A DNA stretch of 64,000 nucleotides from assembly GCA_963732635.1 (NCBI GenBank), contig CAVTAL010000001.1, forward strand, positions 1 through 64,000, in the 5' to 3' direction. The stretch is from JAKFWF01 sp963732635. GTDB taxonomy: Bacteria; Pseudomonadota; Alphaproteobacteria; Rhizobiales; Hyphomicrobiaceae. The notes beneath the pieces were generated by a model. The model was given only the letters and a program-made list of their open reading frames with translations, was not told where the DNA came from and ran no database searches. Made by a program: the position numbers and the translations under genes. Below, piece by piece: positions 37,678 to 47,101 of the stretch (its first letter is position 1; every line of letters begins with the position of its first letter).

Positions 37678-39660
37678 TCACTCCGCCGGCACGACGCCGG
37701 GACGAGCACGCAGCCGACGCGGTGCGCCGACCCTGAGGCGCCGATCGCTTAGCGACAACGCGCCGCCGAAAAACATCACCAGCGCGCCGATCCAGATGAA
37801 CCGCACGAACGGATTGAAGTACAGCCGCACCGCATAGCCGCCATCCTTCTGCGGATCGCCGAGCACGACATAGAGATCGCCGTTCCAGGCATTATGGATG
37901 CCGGCTTCTGTGGTGGGCATCGGCGGCTGATCGTAGACCCGCTTCGTCGGATTGAGGGTCGTGACCTTGCGCGCCCCGCGCGTCACTTCGAAGACGCCGA
38001 CTTCCTCGCGGTAGTTCGGTCCCCGCGCCGGGCCGGTGCCACGGAACTGCAACGCATAGCCGGCGATGTCGACCGTGGCGCCGGGCTTCATGACCAGCAC
38101 CTTCTCGGATTGGAAGCCGGTCGTCGCCACGATCCCGACTACCATCATGCCGACGCCGAAGTGGGCGACTGCCGTTCCGATCACCGAGCGCGGCAGGCCG
38201 GTGAGCCGCCCCCAGGTCTCTTCCCAAGGCACCTGGCCAAGCCGCGTGCGGGTAACGATCTCGGCGACCGCCCCCAGCATCACCCAGACGCCGAGCGCGG
38301 CCCCAACCGGCGCCAGCACCGGCCCGCCCCACGTCACCGCGAAGACCACCAGCAGCAGCACCAGCGTCGCGGCGAACGTCAGCATCAGGCGTTGCGTCAC
38401 GGCGTACAGATCGCCGCGTTTCCAGGCCAGCAGCGGACCGAACGGCATTGCCACCAGCAACGGGATCATCAGCGCGCCAAACGTCATGTTGAAATAGGGC
38501 GGGCCGACCGAAATCTTCTCAGCAGTGATCGCTTCCAGCGCCAGCGGATAGAGCGTGCCGACGAACACCGTCGCGCAACTGATGGTGAGGATCACGTTGT
38601 TGAGCACCAGGGCGCCCTCACGCGAGATTGGCGCGAACAGGCCACCCTGCTTCAGCGCACCGAACCGGAACGCGAACAACGTCAGCGCGCCGCCGCTGAA
38701 CAGCACCATCAGCGATAGAATGAACACGCCGCGCGCGGGGTCGACGGCAAACGCATGCACCGACGACAGCACGCCGGAGCGCACCAGGAATGTACCCATC
38801 AGCGACAGCGAGAAGGTGAGGATGGCGAGCAGGATGGTCCACACCTTGAGCGCCTCGCGACGCTCCATCACCACCGCCGAATGCAACAGCGCGGTGCCGG
38901 CCAGCCACGGCATGAACGAGGCATTCTCGACCGGATCCCAGAACCACCAGCCGCCCCAACCGAGTTCATAATAGGCCCACCAGGATCCCATCGCGATGCC
39001 GAGTGTCAGCGCCATCCAGGCAGCCAGCGTCCACGGCCGCACCCAGCGCGCCCAAGCCGCATCCTGCCGGCCCTCGATCAGCGCCGCGACCGCGAACGAG
39101 AATGCGATCGAGAAGCCGACGTAGCCGGCATAGAGAAACGGCGGATGAAATGCCAATGCCGGGTCCTGCAGCACCGGATTGAGGCCGTTGCCCTCGGCCG
39201 CCGCCGGACTTAGCCGCAGGAACGGATTGGAGGTGGCCACGATGAACAGGCAGAACGCCAGCGCGATCGATGCCTGCACGCTCAGCACCGTGGCGCGCAA
39301 TCGTTCCGGCAGATTGCCGCCGAACAGGGCAACCGCCGCGCCGAAGCCGGCCAGCATCAATACCCACAGCAGCATCGAACCTTCGTGGTTCCCCCACACG
39401 CCCGAGATCTTGTAGATCATCGGCTTCGTCGAGTGCGAATTGGTCGCCACGTTCAGCACCGAGAAATCGGACGTGACATAGGCCCACGTCAGGCACAGGA
39501 ACGACAGCCCGATCAGCCCAACCTGCGCCACCGCCGCGGGCCTCGCCACCGCCATCATCCGGCCGCTGTCGATGCGCGCGCCCCATAGCGGCACCACTGT
39601 CTGCACCAGCGCCACCGCCAGGGCGAGAATGAGAGCGAAGTGTCCAAACTCGACGATCAT
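37678..39660 (-). CDS. ccmF: Cytochrome c haem lyase subunit CcmF
   Basis: 660 residues with many membrane helices. The tryptophan-rich haem-handling motif is intact (LGWGGWWFWDPVENASFMPW), as are GVWGNHEGSMLLW and conserved histidines in ALLHSAVV and VAHFGVGMMV. CcmF accepts haem from CcmE and attaches it to apocytochrome c together with CcmH and CcmI in the inner membrane. The start at 39660 begins MIVEFGHFALILALA, the usual N-terminus. Confidence 0.97.
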   Translation of the reverse strand: MIVEFGHFALILALAVALVQTVVPLWGARIDSGRMMAVARPAAVAQVGLIGLSFLCLTWAYVTSDFSVLNVATNSHSTKPMIYKISGVWGNHEGSMLLWVLMLAGFGAAVALFGGNLPERLRATVLSVQASIALAFCLFIVATSNPFLRLSPAAAEGNGLNPVLQDPALAFHPPFLYAGYVGFSIAFSFAVAALIEGRQDAAWARWVRPWTLAAWMALTLGIAMGSWWAYYELGWGGWWFWDPVENASFMPWLAGTALLHSAVVMERREALKVWTILLAILTFSLSLMGTFLVRSGVLSSVHAFAVDPARGVFILSLMVLFSGGALTLFAFRFGALKQGGLFAPISREGALVLNNVILTISCATVFVGTLYPLALEAITAEKISVGPPYFNMTFGALMIPLLVAMPFGPLLAWKRGDLYAVTQRLMLTFAATLVLLLVVFAVTWGGPVLAPVGAALGVWVMLGAVAEIVTRTRLGQVPWEETWGRLTGLPRSVIGTAVAHFGVGMMVVGIVATTGFQSEKVLVMKPGATVDIAGYALQFRGTGPARGPNYREEVGVFEVTRGARKVTTLNPTKRVYDQPPMPTTEAGIHNAWNGDLYVVLGDPQKDGGYAVRLYFNPFVRFIWIGALVMFFGGALSLSDRRLRVGAPRRLRARPGVVPAE

Positions 39661-39670
39661 AATTTTCCGA

Positions 39671-40162
39671 TCAGCCCCCGACCTTGGCCGGCGTGGCAGG
39701 GGTTGCGCCACCGGGATGTGTCTTGGCACCTTCGCCGAGCTTGACGCCGCGTTCCTTGAGCGCGCTGGCGACTTCCGGCGGCATGTAGGTCTCGTCGTGC
39801 TTGGCCAGTACGCTGTCGGCGACGAAACGGCCACTGGCCTCAAGCCGGCCCTCGGCCACCACGCCCTGGCCCTCGCGGAACAGGTCCGGCAGCATGCCCT
39901 CGAACGCGACCGGCACCGTCTTCAGCGTATCGGTGACGACAAACTCAACCTTGGTGCCGCCGCCGCGCTTTACCGACCCATCGGCGACGAGCCCGCCCAG
40001 CCGGAAGCGCTGACCGGATTTGACCTTGCTTTCGGCCACGTCACTCGGTGTATGGAAGTATGTGACGGCGTCCTTCATGGCGAACAGCACGAGGATGGCG
40101 GCCAGGCACAACAGCCCTACACCACCGCCAATCAGCGCACCGCGTCGTTGTTTGCGTGTCAT
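39671..40162 (-). CDS. ccmE: Haem chaperone CcmE
   Basis: 163 residues. One N-terminal anchor helix (GGGVGLLCLAAILVLFAM) and a periplasmic OB fold, with H122 and Y126 in LAKHDETYMPPE: the histidine that binds haem covalently. FRLGGLVADGSVKR and VVAEGRLEASGRFVAD are family sequence. Its ATG overlaps the true stop of ccmI. Confidence 0.96.
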   Translation of the reverse strand: MTRKQRRGALIGGGVGLLCLAAILVLFAMKDAVTYFHTPSDVAESKVKSGQRFRLGGLVADGSVKRGGGTKVEFVVTDTLKTVPVAFEGMLPDLFREGQGVVAEGRLEASGRFVADSVLAKHDETYMPPEVASALKERGVKLGEGAKTHPGGATPATPAKVGG

Positions 40163-41314
40163 GATCCCAATCCTATTTCACGAGCGAGCGCTTCGAGCGC
40201 GCCCAGTCCCTGGACATCGTCCTTCAGCGCATTGCGAGCTTCGCGAGAGCGCCGCCACTGCCTTCGCGCGATCGCCCATTACAGCGTACGCTCGTAGCAC
40301 CTTCTGCCATCCGGCGACGTCGCGACCGTCGGCCTTGAGCCGCGCATGCAGTCCCTCGACCATACCAGAAATCATCTGCTGACGCGCTTCCGGCGTCATG
40401 TCCTTGGCGGCGGCGATTTCGGCCGCGCCCGGCCCCTTCTCGGGCACGCCGGTTGCCGATTGACCTGTGACCGCCGCAAGTCGCTCGGTCACCGCTTCGC
40501 GCCAGGGGGCGTCGGCGGGCGCTGCGGCCAGAATCGCGCGATACTCGTCCGCCGCCTGCCGCAACTCGCCGCGCTGCTCGCGCGCCAGCGCCAACCAGAA
40601 CCGCGCCTCCAATCGTCCAGGTTCGGCCTTTAGCACCTTCTCGAAGGCGTCACGGGCTTCGTCGGTGACAACCCCATCCTGGGCGCGAATGGCACTTTCG
40701 GCCAATCCGATCAGTCGTTTCGGCGTTTCACCGAGCAGGCCGATGGCGCGAGCATAGGCCGCGCGGGCCTCCTCGTACCGCTGCACTTTCAAATAGACCG
40801 GCGCGATCGCGTCCCAGCCGCGACCATCTTCGGGCGCCTCGCGGAGGCGCTCCTCGACCTTGGCGATCAGCTGATCTATTTCGGCGGTGCCCGGCTGCGC
40901 TTTCGGCTGTGCCTTGGCCGTCACCGTCGGGCCGGCTTGCGGGTCGCTCGGCAGCGAGGGCATACCGAGGCGCAAGTACAGGGCCAGGGCAATGATCGGA
41001 ACGGCGACGACGATGGCCGTCCGCACCGCCGACGACGGCTCGGATGCGACGGCGGTTTTCGTGACTTGGGGCACGCTCACCTGCGCCAGCAACCGACGCG
41101 ATATCTCGATGCGAGCGGCCTCGGCTTCGCTGGCACCGATCACGCCACGGGCGAGGTCCGCCTCGACCTCGGACAACTGATCGGCATAGACCGCACGCCG
41201 CCCTGCTTCCGTTGTCTCCAACAGCGGTTCGGCCGGCGTATTGCGGAGCAGCGGCCACCCAATCGCCAGCACGGTCACGAGCGTCAGGCAGACAATAGCG
41301 AACCACAGAATCAT
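40159..41314 (-). pseudogene. ccmI: Cytochrome c biogenesis protein CcmI, frame break near the 3' end
   Basis: The N-terminal helix (MILWFAIVCLTLVTVLAIGW), a cytosolic part (GRRAVYADQLSEVEADLARG), a second helix (AIVVAVPIIALALYLRLG) and a TPR-rich periplasmic domain follow the family. The main frame derails after AKAVAALS; moving one base forward near 40235-40250 gives REARNALKDDVQGLGALEAL and a stop overlapping the ccmE start (ATGA), the expected operon junction. With one base removed the protein is 384 residues. As read, the last ~27 residues are wrong, which might still leave partial function. CcmI presents apocytochrome c to CcmF/H. Confidence 0.87.
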
Positions 41315-41501
41315 GCGCGTCGATGAACCTCTCGGGCCCGGCCACCACGGCCCCATCGGCCGATTGTGGGTCTGGTGTCCTCTTGGCTCTACGACTTAGG
41401 CGCGACGCCTATACCACGCAAGAGCTCTGGAATTCGTCAGGACCCTATGCCGCGTGGCGGGCAACACGCAATTGACAGTCGTCAAGTCCGCCACCGCGCG
41501 C

Positions 41502-41972
41502 TCAGCCGACGTTGCTCCAGGTGCCGTCGGGATTACGGCATGCGGTGCCGCGCATCGCCTGGGGCCGGCCGTCGATGTAGATGGTATGGGTGTAATCGCG
41601 GCAATCCTGCGGTCCGCGCTTATACGGAGCCAACGGCACGACTTCGCCATAGCGGCCGTTGTCCGGGTTCTTCCAGTGCGTCCGCTCGCCACTGCGACCA
41701 CGCTCAAGCGCGGCCAATTCGGCCTGCTGGGCGAGAACGCGATCCTGCTTGTCCATCGACTTGCCGATCTCGCTGCCGACGACACCACCGATAAACGCGC
41801 CCGCGACCGTCGCCACGACCTTGCCCGAGCCACGCCCAACCGTGTTGCCGAGCAGACCGCCAGCGACGCCACCGACCACGAGGCCGGTATCCTGCTTGGT
41901 CGGTCCATCGGGCCCGCAGGCGACAAGCGACAGCGGTACGAGAAGCACGGCAACGGCGTTGAGCAGGCGCAT
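41502..41972 (-). CDS. Glycine-zipper lipoprotein (17-kDa surface antigen-like)
   Basis: 156 residues. A lipoprotein signal with lipobox LVAC (LLVPLSLVAC) is followed by a glycine-zipper segment (GLVVGGVAGGLLGNTVGRG; VAGAFIGGVVGSEIG) and a C-terminal domain with paired cysteines (DCRDYTHTIYIDG, GTACRNPDGTW) as in the Rickettsia 17-kDa antigen and related outer-membrane lipoproteins. Role unknown; probably envelope integrity. Monocistronic. Confidence 0.87.
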   Translation of the reverse strand: MRLLNAVAVLLVPLSLVACGPDGPTKQDTGLVVGGVAGGLLGNTVGRGSGKVVATVAGAFIGGVVGSEIGKSMDKQDRVLAQQAELAALERGRSGERTHWKNPDNGRYGEVVPLAPYKRGPQDCRDYTHTIYIDGRPQAMRGTACRNPDGTWSNVG

Positions 41973-42070
41973 GGGGTACCTCGACGGGCTTTGAGCGGGA
42001 GCCCAAAAGACGGATTCATCAAACCTTTCGATGAAACCCGATTCGGGCGAAAGTTGGTTTCAATGACGCC

Positions 42071-42073
42071 TAA
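42071..42073. repeat. Left TAA flank of the MITE-like element
   Basis: TAA abuts the left inverted repeat and recurs at 42345-42347, which fits a 3-bp (or CTAA-type) target duplication. Confidence 0.6.
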
Positions 42074-42344
42074 GAGCCTGTCCTGATAGTTTTCATGGAG
42101 TTTCATCGCGCTTGCATGGTCCAGATGGCAGGAGCGTCGGCGCAGCCGATACCCAAAGGTATCGGCAAGGCGCGCGACGAACCAGATGGGCCATGCAAGC
42201 GCGACCGGAGGTGGCCCAATCTCGGTCGCCCGCAGCGTCGCAACCCTTGGCCGTAGCTAAGGCTACGACCGGCGGGCTGCTCGTCTTGCGGATCGACTTC
42301 GACCTTGGGCCATGAAATCTCATGAAAACTATCAGGACAGGCTC
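42074..42344. mobile_element. 271-bp MITE-like element with perfect 23-bp inverted repeats
   Basis: The ends, 42074-42096 and 42322-42344, are perfect reverse complements starting GAGCCTGTCCTGATAG, and TAA flanks both sides. Inside are a second inverted pair (42107-42122 with 42188-42203, 15 of 16), a perfect 9-bp hairpin (42145-42166) and a 6-bp one (42252-42267). No transposase or other frame is present. End sequence and flank fit a non-autonomous derivative of an IS5-like element. It lies between the lipoprotein gene and the 3' end of the FeuQ-like kinase gene. Confidence 0.85.
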
Positions 42345-42396
42345 TAAGTCTCGGTCTTTTCGTCAGAACCTGCATTTCGCTGCCGGGCTGGCCGGC

Positions 42397-43782
42397 TCAT
42401 ACCGCCGGCAGATCGAGGATAACGCACAGCCCGCCATGGCGGGACGCATCGAGCTTGATGCCGCCGCGATAGCTCTGCGCCAGATCGGCGACGATCGACA
42501 GTCCGAGCCCGGTGCCCGGCTTGCTTTCGTCGAGCCTCAGGCCGCGCTTGCCGATCTGGGCGCGCTGTTCGGCACTGAGGCCCGGGCCGTCATCCTCGAC
42601 GGTGATGCGCAAACGGCGCGGTGAACCCGCCCGCTCGGTGGCGCCGGGCGCAACGACAGTCAGGTAAACCCGGCCTTTCGACCATTTGCAGGCGTTGTCG
42701 AGCAGATTGCCCAGCATTTCTTCCAGATCCTGCTTCTCGCCCTGGAACTTCGCTCCCTCCGGGCAATCGACCGATATCGCCACCCCCTTGTCGCGGTAGA
42801 TCCGCTCAAGCGCGCGCTGCAGCGGCTCGATCAGGGGCGTCAGTTCGCTCACCTTGCCGATGGTGCCGACCTGGGCCGCCATCCGCGCGCGATCGAGATA
42901 AAGGTTGATCTGGTCGCGCATCAGATGCGCCTGCTGGGCGACCTTGGCGGCGAATGGGCTCTTGTCCTCGTCGGCTTCGTTGGTGATCACGGCGAGCGGA
43001 GTCTTCAGGGCGTGAGCCAGATTGCCGACTTGCGTGCGGGCGCGGTCGACGATCTCCTGGTTGGACGTGATGAGTTCGTTGATCTCCTGTTGCAGCGGCG
43101 CGATCTCGACCGGCAGCCGGCCCTCGAGCTTCAGCGCTTCGCCTGCCCTAACCCGGCCGAGATTGCGCTCGATGACCCTGAGCGGCGACAAGCCGAAACG
43201 CACCTGGAACAGCGTCATCGCCACCAGCCCCAAGCCGGCCAGCGCCAGCGCCATCGCGAGTTTGGCACGGAATTCCGATACTCGCGCCTCGGGCCATTCG
43301 ATCGGTCCGGCGACCACGATCGAGTAGCGGCGGCCACTGACTTCGTCGCCGAGGCGCTCGATGGTCTCGCCGATACGCACCCGCTGGCCGAGCGGGCCAC
43401 TGGCGTCGCTCCAGCGGATATCCTGGGCATCGGGCGGAACCCACTGCAGGAACGGCGACGGCAGTTCGAAGGTTGCCAGCGAATTCGACACCTTTCGCGT
43501 GCCACCGGGCTCGTCGAGCGGCTTGATCTGCCAATACCAGCCTGAATGCTGGCGCTGGAACAGCGGCTCGCCGACGTCGCCGGGGGTGCCAAGTTCAGTG
43601 CCGGTGTGATCGGCGACGTCGGCCTGGATCACCCAAAGCAGGGTCTTGATGCGGTCGTCGAAGCTCTGGAACACCTCGCGCGCGTACATCGAATAGACGA
43701 TGAACCCGGCGATTGGCAGAACCACCATGGTCCAGCCCAGCGCCGTGGCAAAAAGCCGGAACGCGAGTGAGTTAAGCCGCAT
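42397..43782 (-). CDS. FeuQ/PhoQ-like sensor histidine kinase
   Basis: 461 residues. Two membrane helices (LGWTMVVLPIAGFIVYSMY; LAMALALAGLGLVAMTLF) enclose a ~140-residue periplasmic domain, followed by a linker, the phosphorylated H257 in GNLAHALKTPLAVI (the HALKTPL form seen in PhoQ/FeuQ kinases), and an ATPase domain (NLLDNACKWSKG, EDDGPGLSAEQ, GTGLGLSIVADLAQ). It overlaps the 3' end of the regulator gene by 11 bp. In rhizobia FeuPQ controls envelope/osmotic functions such as cyclic glucan export; here that is analogy. Confidence 0.88.
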   Translation of the reverse strand: MRLNSLAFRLFATALGWTMVVLPIAGFIVYSMYAREVFQSFDDRIKTLLWVIQADVADHTGTELGTPGDVGEPLFQRQHSGWYWQIKPLDEPGGTRKVSNSLATFELPSPFLQWVPPDAQDIRWSDASGPLGQRVRIGETIERLGDEVSGRRYSIVVAGPIEWPEARVSEFRAKLAMALALAGLGLVAMTLFQVRFGLSPLRVIERNLGRVRAGEALKLEGRLPVEIAPLQQEINELITSNQEIVDRARTQVGNLAHALKTPLAVITNEADEDKSPFAAKVAQQAHLMRDQINLYLDRARMAAQVGTIGKVSELTPLIEPLQRALERIYRDKGVAISVDCPEGAKFQGEKQDLEEMLGNLLDNACKWSKGRVYLTVVAPGATERAGSPRRLRITVEDDGPGLSAEQRAQIGKRGLRLDESKPGTGLGLSIVADLAQSYRGGIKLDASRHGGLCVILDLPAV

Positions 43783-44443
43783 CGTCCTCTTGCGCGAGAC
43801 GATAGCCGAGGCCACGAACAGTCTTGATCAGTTCGCCGGGAATTTTCTTGCGCAGCCGGCCGATGAACACCTCGATGGTGTTGCTGTCGCGATCAAAATC
43901 CTGCTCGTAGAGGTGCTCAACCAGTTCCGTGCGCGATACCACCCGGCCGTTATGGTGCATCAGATAGGCGAGCAGACGGTATTCGTGGCTCGTCAGCTTG
44001 ATGGTCTGCCCGTCGTAGGCGACCCGCGCCGTCGTGGTGTCGAGGCGCAGCTTGCCGCATTCGATTTCGCTCTTGGCATGGCCGGACGCACGACGCACCT
44101 GGGCGCGGACGCGGGCCAGCAACTCTTCCATGTGGAATGGTTTAGCCAAGTAGTCGTCGGCACCGGCGTCCATGCCGGCGACCTTGTCGCTCCAGCGATC
44201 GCGGGCCGTCAGGATGATCACCGGCATCTTCTTTTCGGCCCGGCGCCACTGCTCCAGGATCGATATGCCATCCATTTTCGGCAGGCCGATATCGAGGATG
44301 ATGATGTCATAGGGCTCGGTTTCGCCGAGGAAATAGCCTTCCTCACCGTCGAATGCCTTGTCGACGGCGAAGCCGGCGTCGGTAAGAGCCGATACCAGCT
44401 GGCGGTTCAAATCTGGATCGTCTTCGACAATGAGCGCGCGCAC
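43772..44443 (-). CDS. FeuP-like OmpR-family response regulator
   Basis: 223 residues. The receiver has phosphoacceptor D51 (IIILDIGLPKMDG) and K in DDYLAKPFHMEEL. The winged helix has LTSHEYRLLAYLMHHNGRVV, SNTIEVFIGRLRKKI and TVRGLGYRL. It is the first gene of the pair and is preceded by ~130 bp that must hold the promoter. Pairing with the downstream kinase is secure; the naming by analogy to FeuP is less so. Confidence 0.9.
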   Translation of the reverse strand: MRALIVEDDPDLNRQLVSALTDAGFAVDKAFDGEEGYFLGETEPYDIIILDIGLPKMDGISILEQWRRAEKKMPVIILTARDRWSDKVAGMDAGADDYLAKPFHMEELLARVRAQVRRASGHAKSEIECGKLRLDTTTARVAYDGQTIKLTSHEYRLLAYLMHHNGRVVSRTELVEHLYEQDFDRDSNTIEVFIGRLRKKIPGELIKTVRGLGYRLAQEDDAA

Positions 44444-44576
44444 AAATGACCTCGTCCGGCAAATCGGGCACAGTCGCCCGATGTTTGACCGAGTTTATAG
44501 CGCGCCAGTGCCCGCGTTCATAGTCCGCCGCCGCCGGTTCGAGAATTAACCAAGCCGTTGCCCAAATCGAGCCGGC

Positions 44577-46958
44577 TCAGAACAGGAAGTCCGCTGTCGT
44601 CAGCGTCGCTCCGGCACCGACGACGACAATCAGGTCGCTGCCGACGTGCACCTCGGCATGGCCGGCCACATTGTTGATCGTGATCGTGCCGGCGCTCGCG
44701 CCCGTGCCCTGCATGTTCAGCTTGTCGATGCCGATCTCGAAATCGAACACGAAGTCGGTGCCAAAGCCGGGCGCGTCGAATACCACGGTGTCGACCGCAC
44801 CATCGCCGCCGCCGCCACTGTTGGCGTAGATGACGTCAGTACCTGTAGCTCCCCACAGCCAATCAGCACCCGTGCCGCCGACCAGGACGTCAGCGCCGAA
44901 GCCGCCCGAGATCATCTCGTTGCCGGCTTCACCCCACAGGAAATCGTTGCCGGCGCCGCCAATGATCACATCATCACCACTCCCGGCATAGACGGTGGCC
45001 GCGACCGACTGTCCCGCCGCATTGTAAGTGTCGTTGCCGCCGGCAAAATCGGCCACCCATTCGAAGTGGGTCGCGGCCATATCGAGCGTCAGGCCCGAAC
45101 TCGCCGTGACATAAAGGGCGTCGGCGCCCGCGCCGCCATCAATGTAGGTATCGGAACCGTCCATGTAGATGACATCGTTGCCCTCACCACCCGAGAGGCT
45201 GTCAGCTCCAAGGTCGCCGATCATGATATCTGCGCCGGCGCCGCCAACGACGGTATCGTTGCCAACACCCGCCCACAGGACATCGTCGAAGCCGCCGCCA
45301 GTCACGACGTCGTTGCCGCCACCGGCATAGACGGTGACGCTAGCCGTCTGGGTCGATGCGTTGATCGTGTCGCTGCCAAATCCCGCCAGCATCCATTCGA
45401 TGCTCGTGACCCCGAGATCAATCGACCAGCCGTAGGCGTTGACGCCGTAGAGGTAGTCGGTTCCGGCGCCACCCGCGACGATATCGCAGAATTCGCCGTA
45501 GATCGTATCGTTGCCGATGCCGCCGTTGATCGTGTCTGTCTCCTGGGCGAATATGTCGGTATTGCCAACCAGCGTGTCATCGCCATTGCCGCCGGCAAGG
45601 ATGTCCAACCCGGCGCCGGCGAAGATTACGTCGTTGCCGTCGTTGCCGTTGATGGTGTCGGCACCAGCACCACCGTAAAGAGAATTGGCTATCGCATTGC
45701 CGGTGATCGTATCGGCACCGCTGCCGCCGATTGCATTCTCGATCGAGGTGCCGCGCGCGATGGCGATATTGCCGATCTTGCCGCCAACATCCGACCAGGC
45801 CTCGGCATTGAGATCGATGCACTGGTTCTGGCTATACCCCGACAGATCGAACGTGTCCGTGCCGCCGTTGTCGAACAGGGTGAGCGCCGGGGCGCCGCGA
45901 GCGGCATAAATTGCATCGGCAAATGAATAGAGCTGACCGGCATTCGAATTGAAACCGTAGGTCGTGTCGCCGGTTCGTGTCGTCGTCGAAAGGCCATAGA
46001 GATTGCCGATCGCGATGATATCGGCGATCTGCGGCCCCATCACGACACCGTATGTGCCGGTGCCGGCCTCGTCCTGCGCGAAGTAGGACATGACAGTGGT
46101 CGCCCAACTGTCGTTTTGATACAGATTATCGACGCCATAGGTCGCATTGCCGTTGTAGGGACCGGCATGACCAAGACCCAGCGCGTGACCGATCTCGTGC
46201 AGGTAGGTTTGGAAGGCGTAGCTGCCAAGCGAATTGTCGCCGCCGTTCCAGTCGGACGAGATATGGACAACCGCCGAAGTGCCATCGCTGGACGCTTCGG
46301 CAATGCCCGATCCGGAGTTATCGAAGCCGATGCTAGCGCCACCAGAGACCTCGACCAGCGTGAAGCTGGCGACGTCGTCCCAGGCGCGCATCGCGGCCCG
46401 CGCCAGAACCTGTTCGGCCGCTGTCAGCCCTTGCACGCTGTAGGTGATCGTGCCGCCCGAGAAATGATTGATCGGCCCACCCCAATACCCGGTCGTCAGG
46501 TAGTCAGCGATCTGGTCGAGCGTGTAGGTTGGGATCGCCGGCGCCGTCGCCGCCGACAAAGTATAGGCGCCTGCCGACTGATTGCCGAACACAGCGGCAT
46601 CCAGATAATACGTGCCCGACACCGTGGCGGTGAACCGGATTTGCAAATCGGTCGAGTTGCCGAAGTCGTCATTAAAGGCAACGAGGGTACTGCTAGAATT
46701 ATAGAGATACAGAAACGTATCTGCAGGGCCACCCAGGCCCGTGCCATTCATATTCAACAGATAAGTAGTTCCGGCGGTCAAGGATATGGCAAACCAGTCG
46801 TGATCGCCGATGGTATCGATGGCGCTCGAAACCGATCCGCCGACCGCTAGGGTTGCGTTCGTGGTTGCATCGCCGGCAATCGTATCGGGCATCGTCGGAA
46901 AGCCTGCCTGGAGTTCGAACGGGAACGGCGACGGCCACCGAGACATTGCCTCCGGCAA
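44577..46958 (-). CDS. Secreted serralysin-like metalloprotease with RTX repeats
   Basis: About 790 residues. Order: a PPC-like beta domain (~30-130; DHDWFAISLTAGTTYLLN), an M10/matrixin-type protease domain with zinc motif HEIGHALGLGH and Met-turn VMSYF, a serralysin C-terminal segment, then many calcium-binding nonapeptide repeats (GGSGADTIT, GGAGADTIN, GGNGDDTLV and more) to ~760, ending TADFLF. There is no Sec signal; the RTX array and hydrophobic tail indicate type I secretion. No ABC/MFP secretion genes are nearby. The start is unclear: TTG 46958 has AAAGGTGG seven bases upstream; ATG 46946 and 46892 are alternatives. Confidence 0.9.
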   Translation of the reverse strand: MPEAMSRWPSPFPFELQAGFPTMPDTIAGDATTNATLAVGGSVSSAIDTIGDHDWFAISLTAGTTYLLNMNGTGLGGPADTFLYLYNSSSTLVAFNDDFGNSTDLQIRFTATVSGTYYLDAAVFGNQSAGAYTLSAATAPAIPTYTLDQIADYLTTGYWGGPINHFSGGTITYSVQGLTAAEQVLARAAMRAWDDVASFTLVEVSGGASIGFDNSGSGIAEASSDGTSAVVHISSDWNGGDNSLGSYAFQTYLHEIGHALGLGHAGPYNGNATYGVDNLYQNDSWATTVMSYFAQDEAGTGTYGVVMGPQIADIIAIGNLYGLSTTTRTGDTTYGFNSNAGQLYSFADAIYAARGAPALTLFDNGGTDTFDLSGYSQNQCIDLNAEAWSDVGGKIGNIAIARGTSIENAIGGSGADTITGNAIANSLYGGAGADTINGNDGNDVIFAGAGLDILAGGNGDDTLVGNTDIFAQETDTINGGIGNDTIYGEFCDIVAGGAGTDYLYGVNAYGWSIDLGVTSIEWMLAGFGSDTINASTQTASVTVYAGGGNDVVTGGGFDDVLWAGVGNDTVVGGAGADIMIGDLGADSLSGGEGNDVIYMDGSDTYIDGGAGADALYVTASSGLTLDMAATHFEWVADFAGGNDTYNAAGQSVAATVYAGSGDDVIIGGAGNDFLWGEAGNEMISGGFGADVLVGGTGADWLWGATGTDVIYANSGGGGDGAVDTVVFDAPGFGTDFVFDFEIGIDKLNMQGTGASAGTITINNVAGHAEVHVGSDLIVVVGAGATLTTADFLF

Positions 46959-47101
46959 ACGCGTGCCACCTTTCAGTTCGCCAAGCGTAAGGCAGGACGA
47001 TTAATAACCAGTCTGCTCAATCTTTCGAATTATAGGCAATTGCCTTCGCAGCCGGGCAAATCGCACGGGCGCGAAGGCAAGGACGAAGCCACGACGGGTG
47101 G

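Noticed and set aside
45140..45760. Regular spacing in the protease gene as a possible CRISPR or tandem repeat array
   Set aside because: The periodicity is that of codons for RTX nonapeptides, with variable bases and an open reading frame.
44646..45926. Plus-strand 426-codon frame opposite the RTX protease
   Set aside because: It mirrors the repetitive RTX array and owes its length to absence of stops in that repeat.
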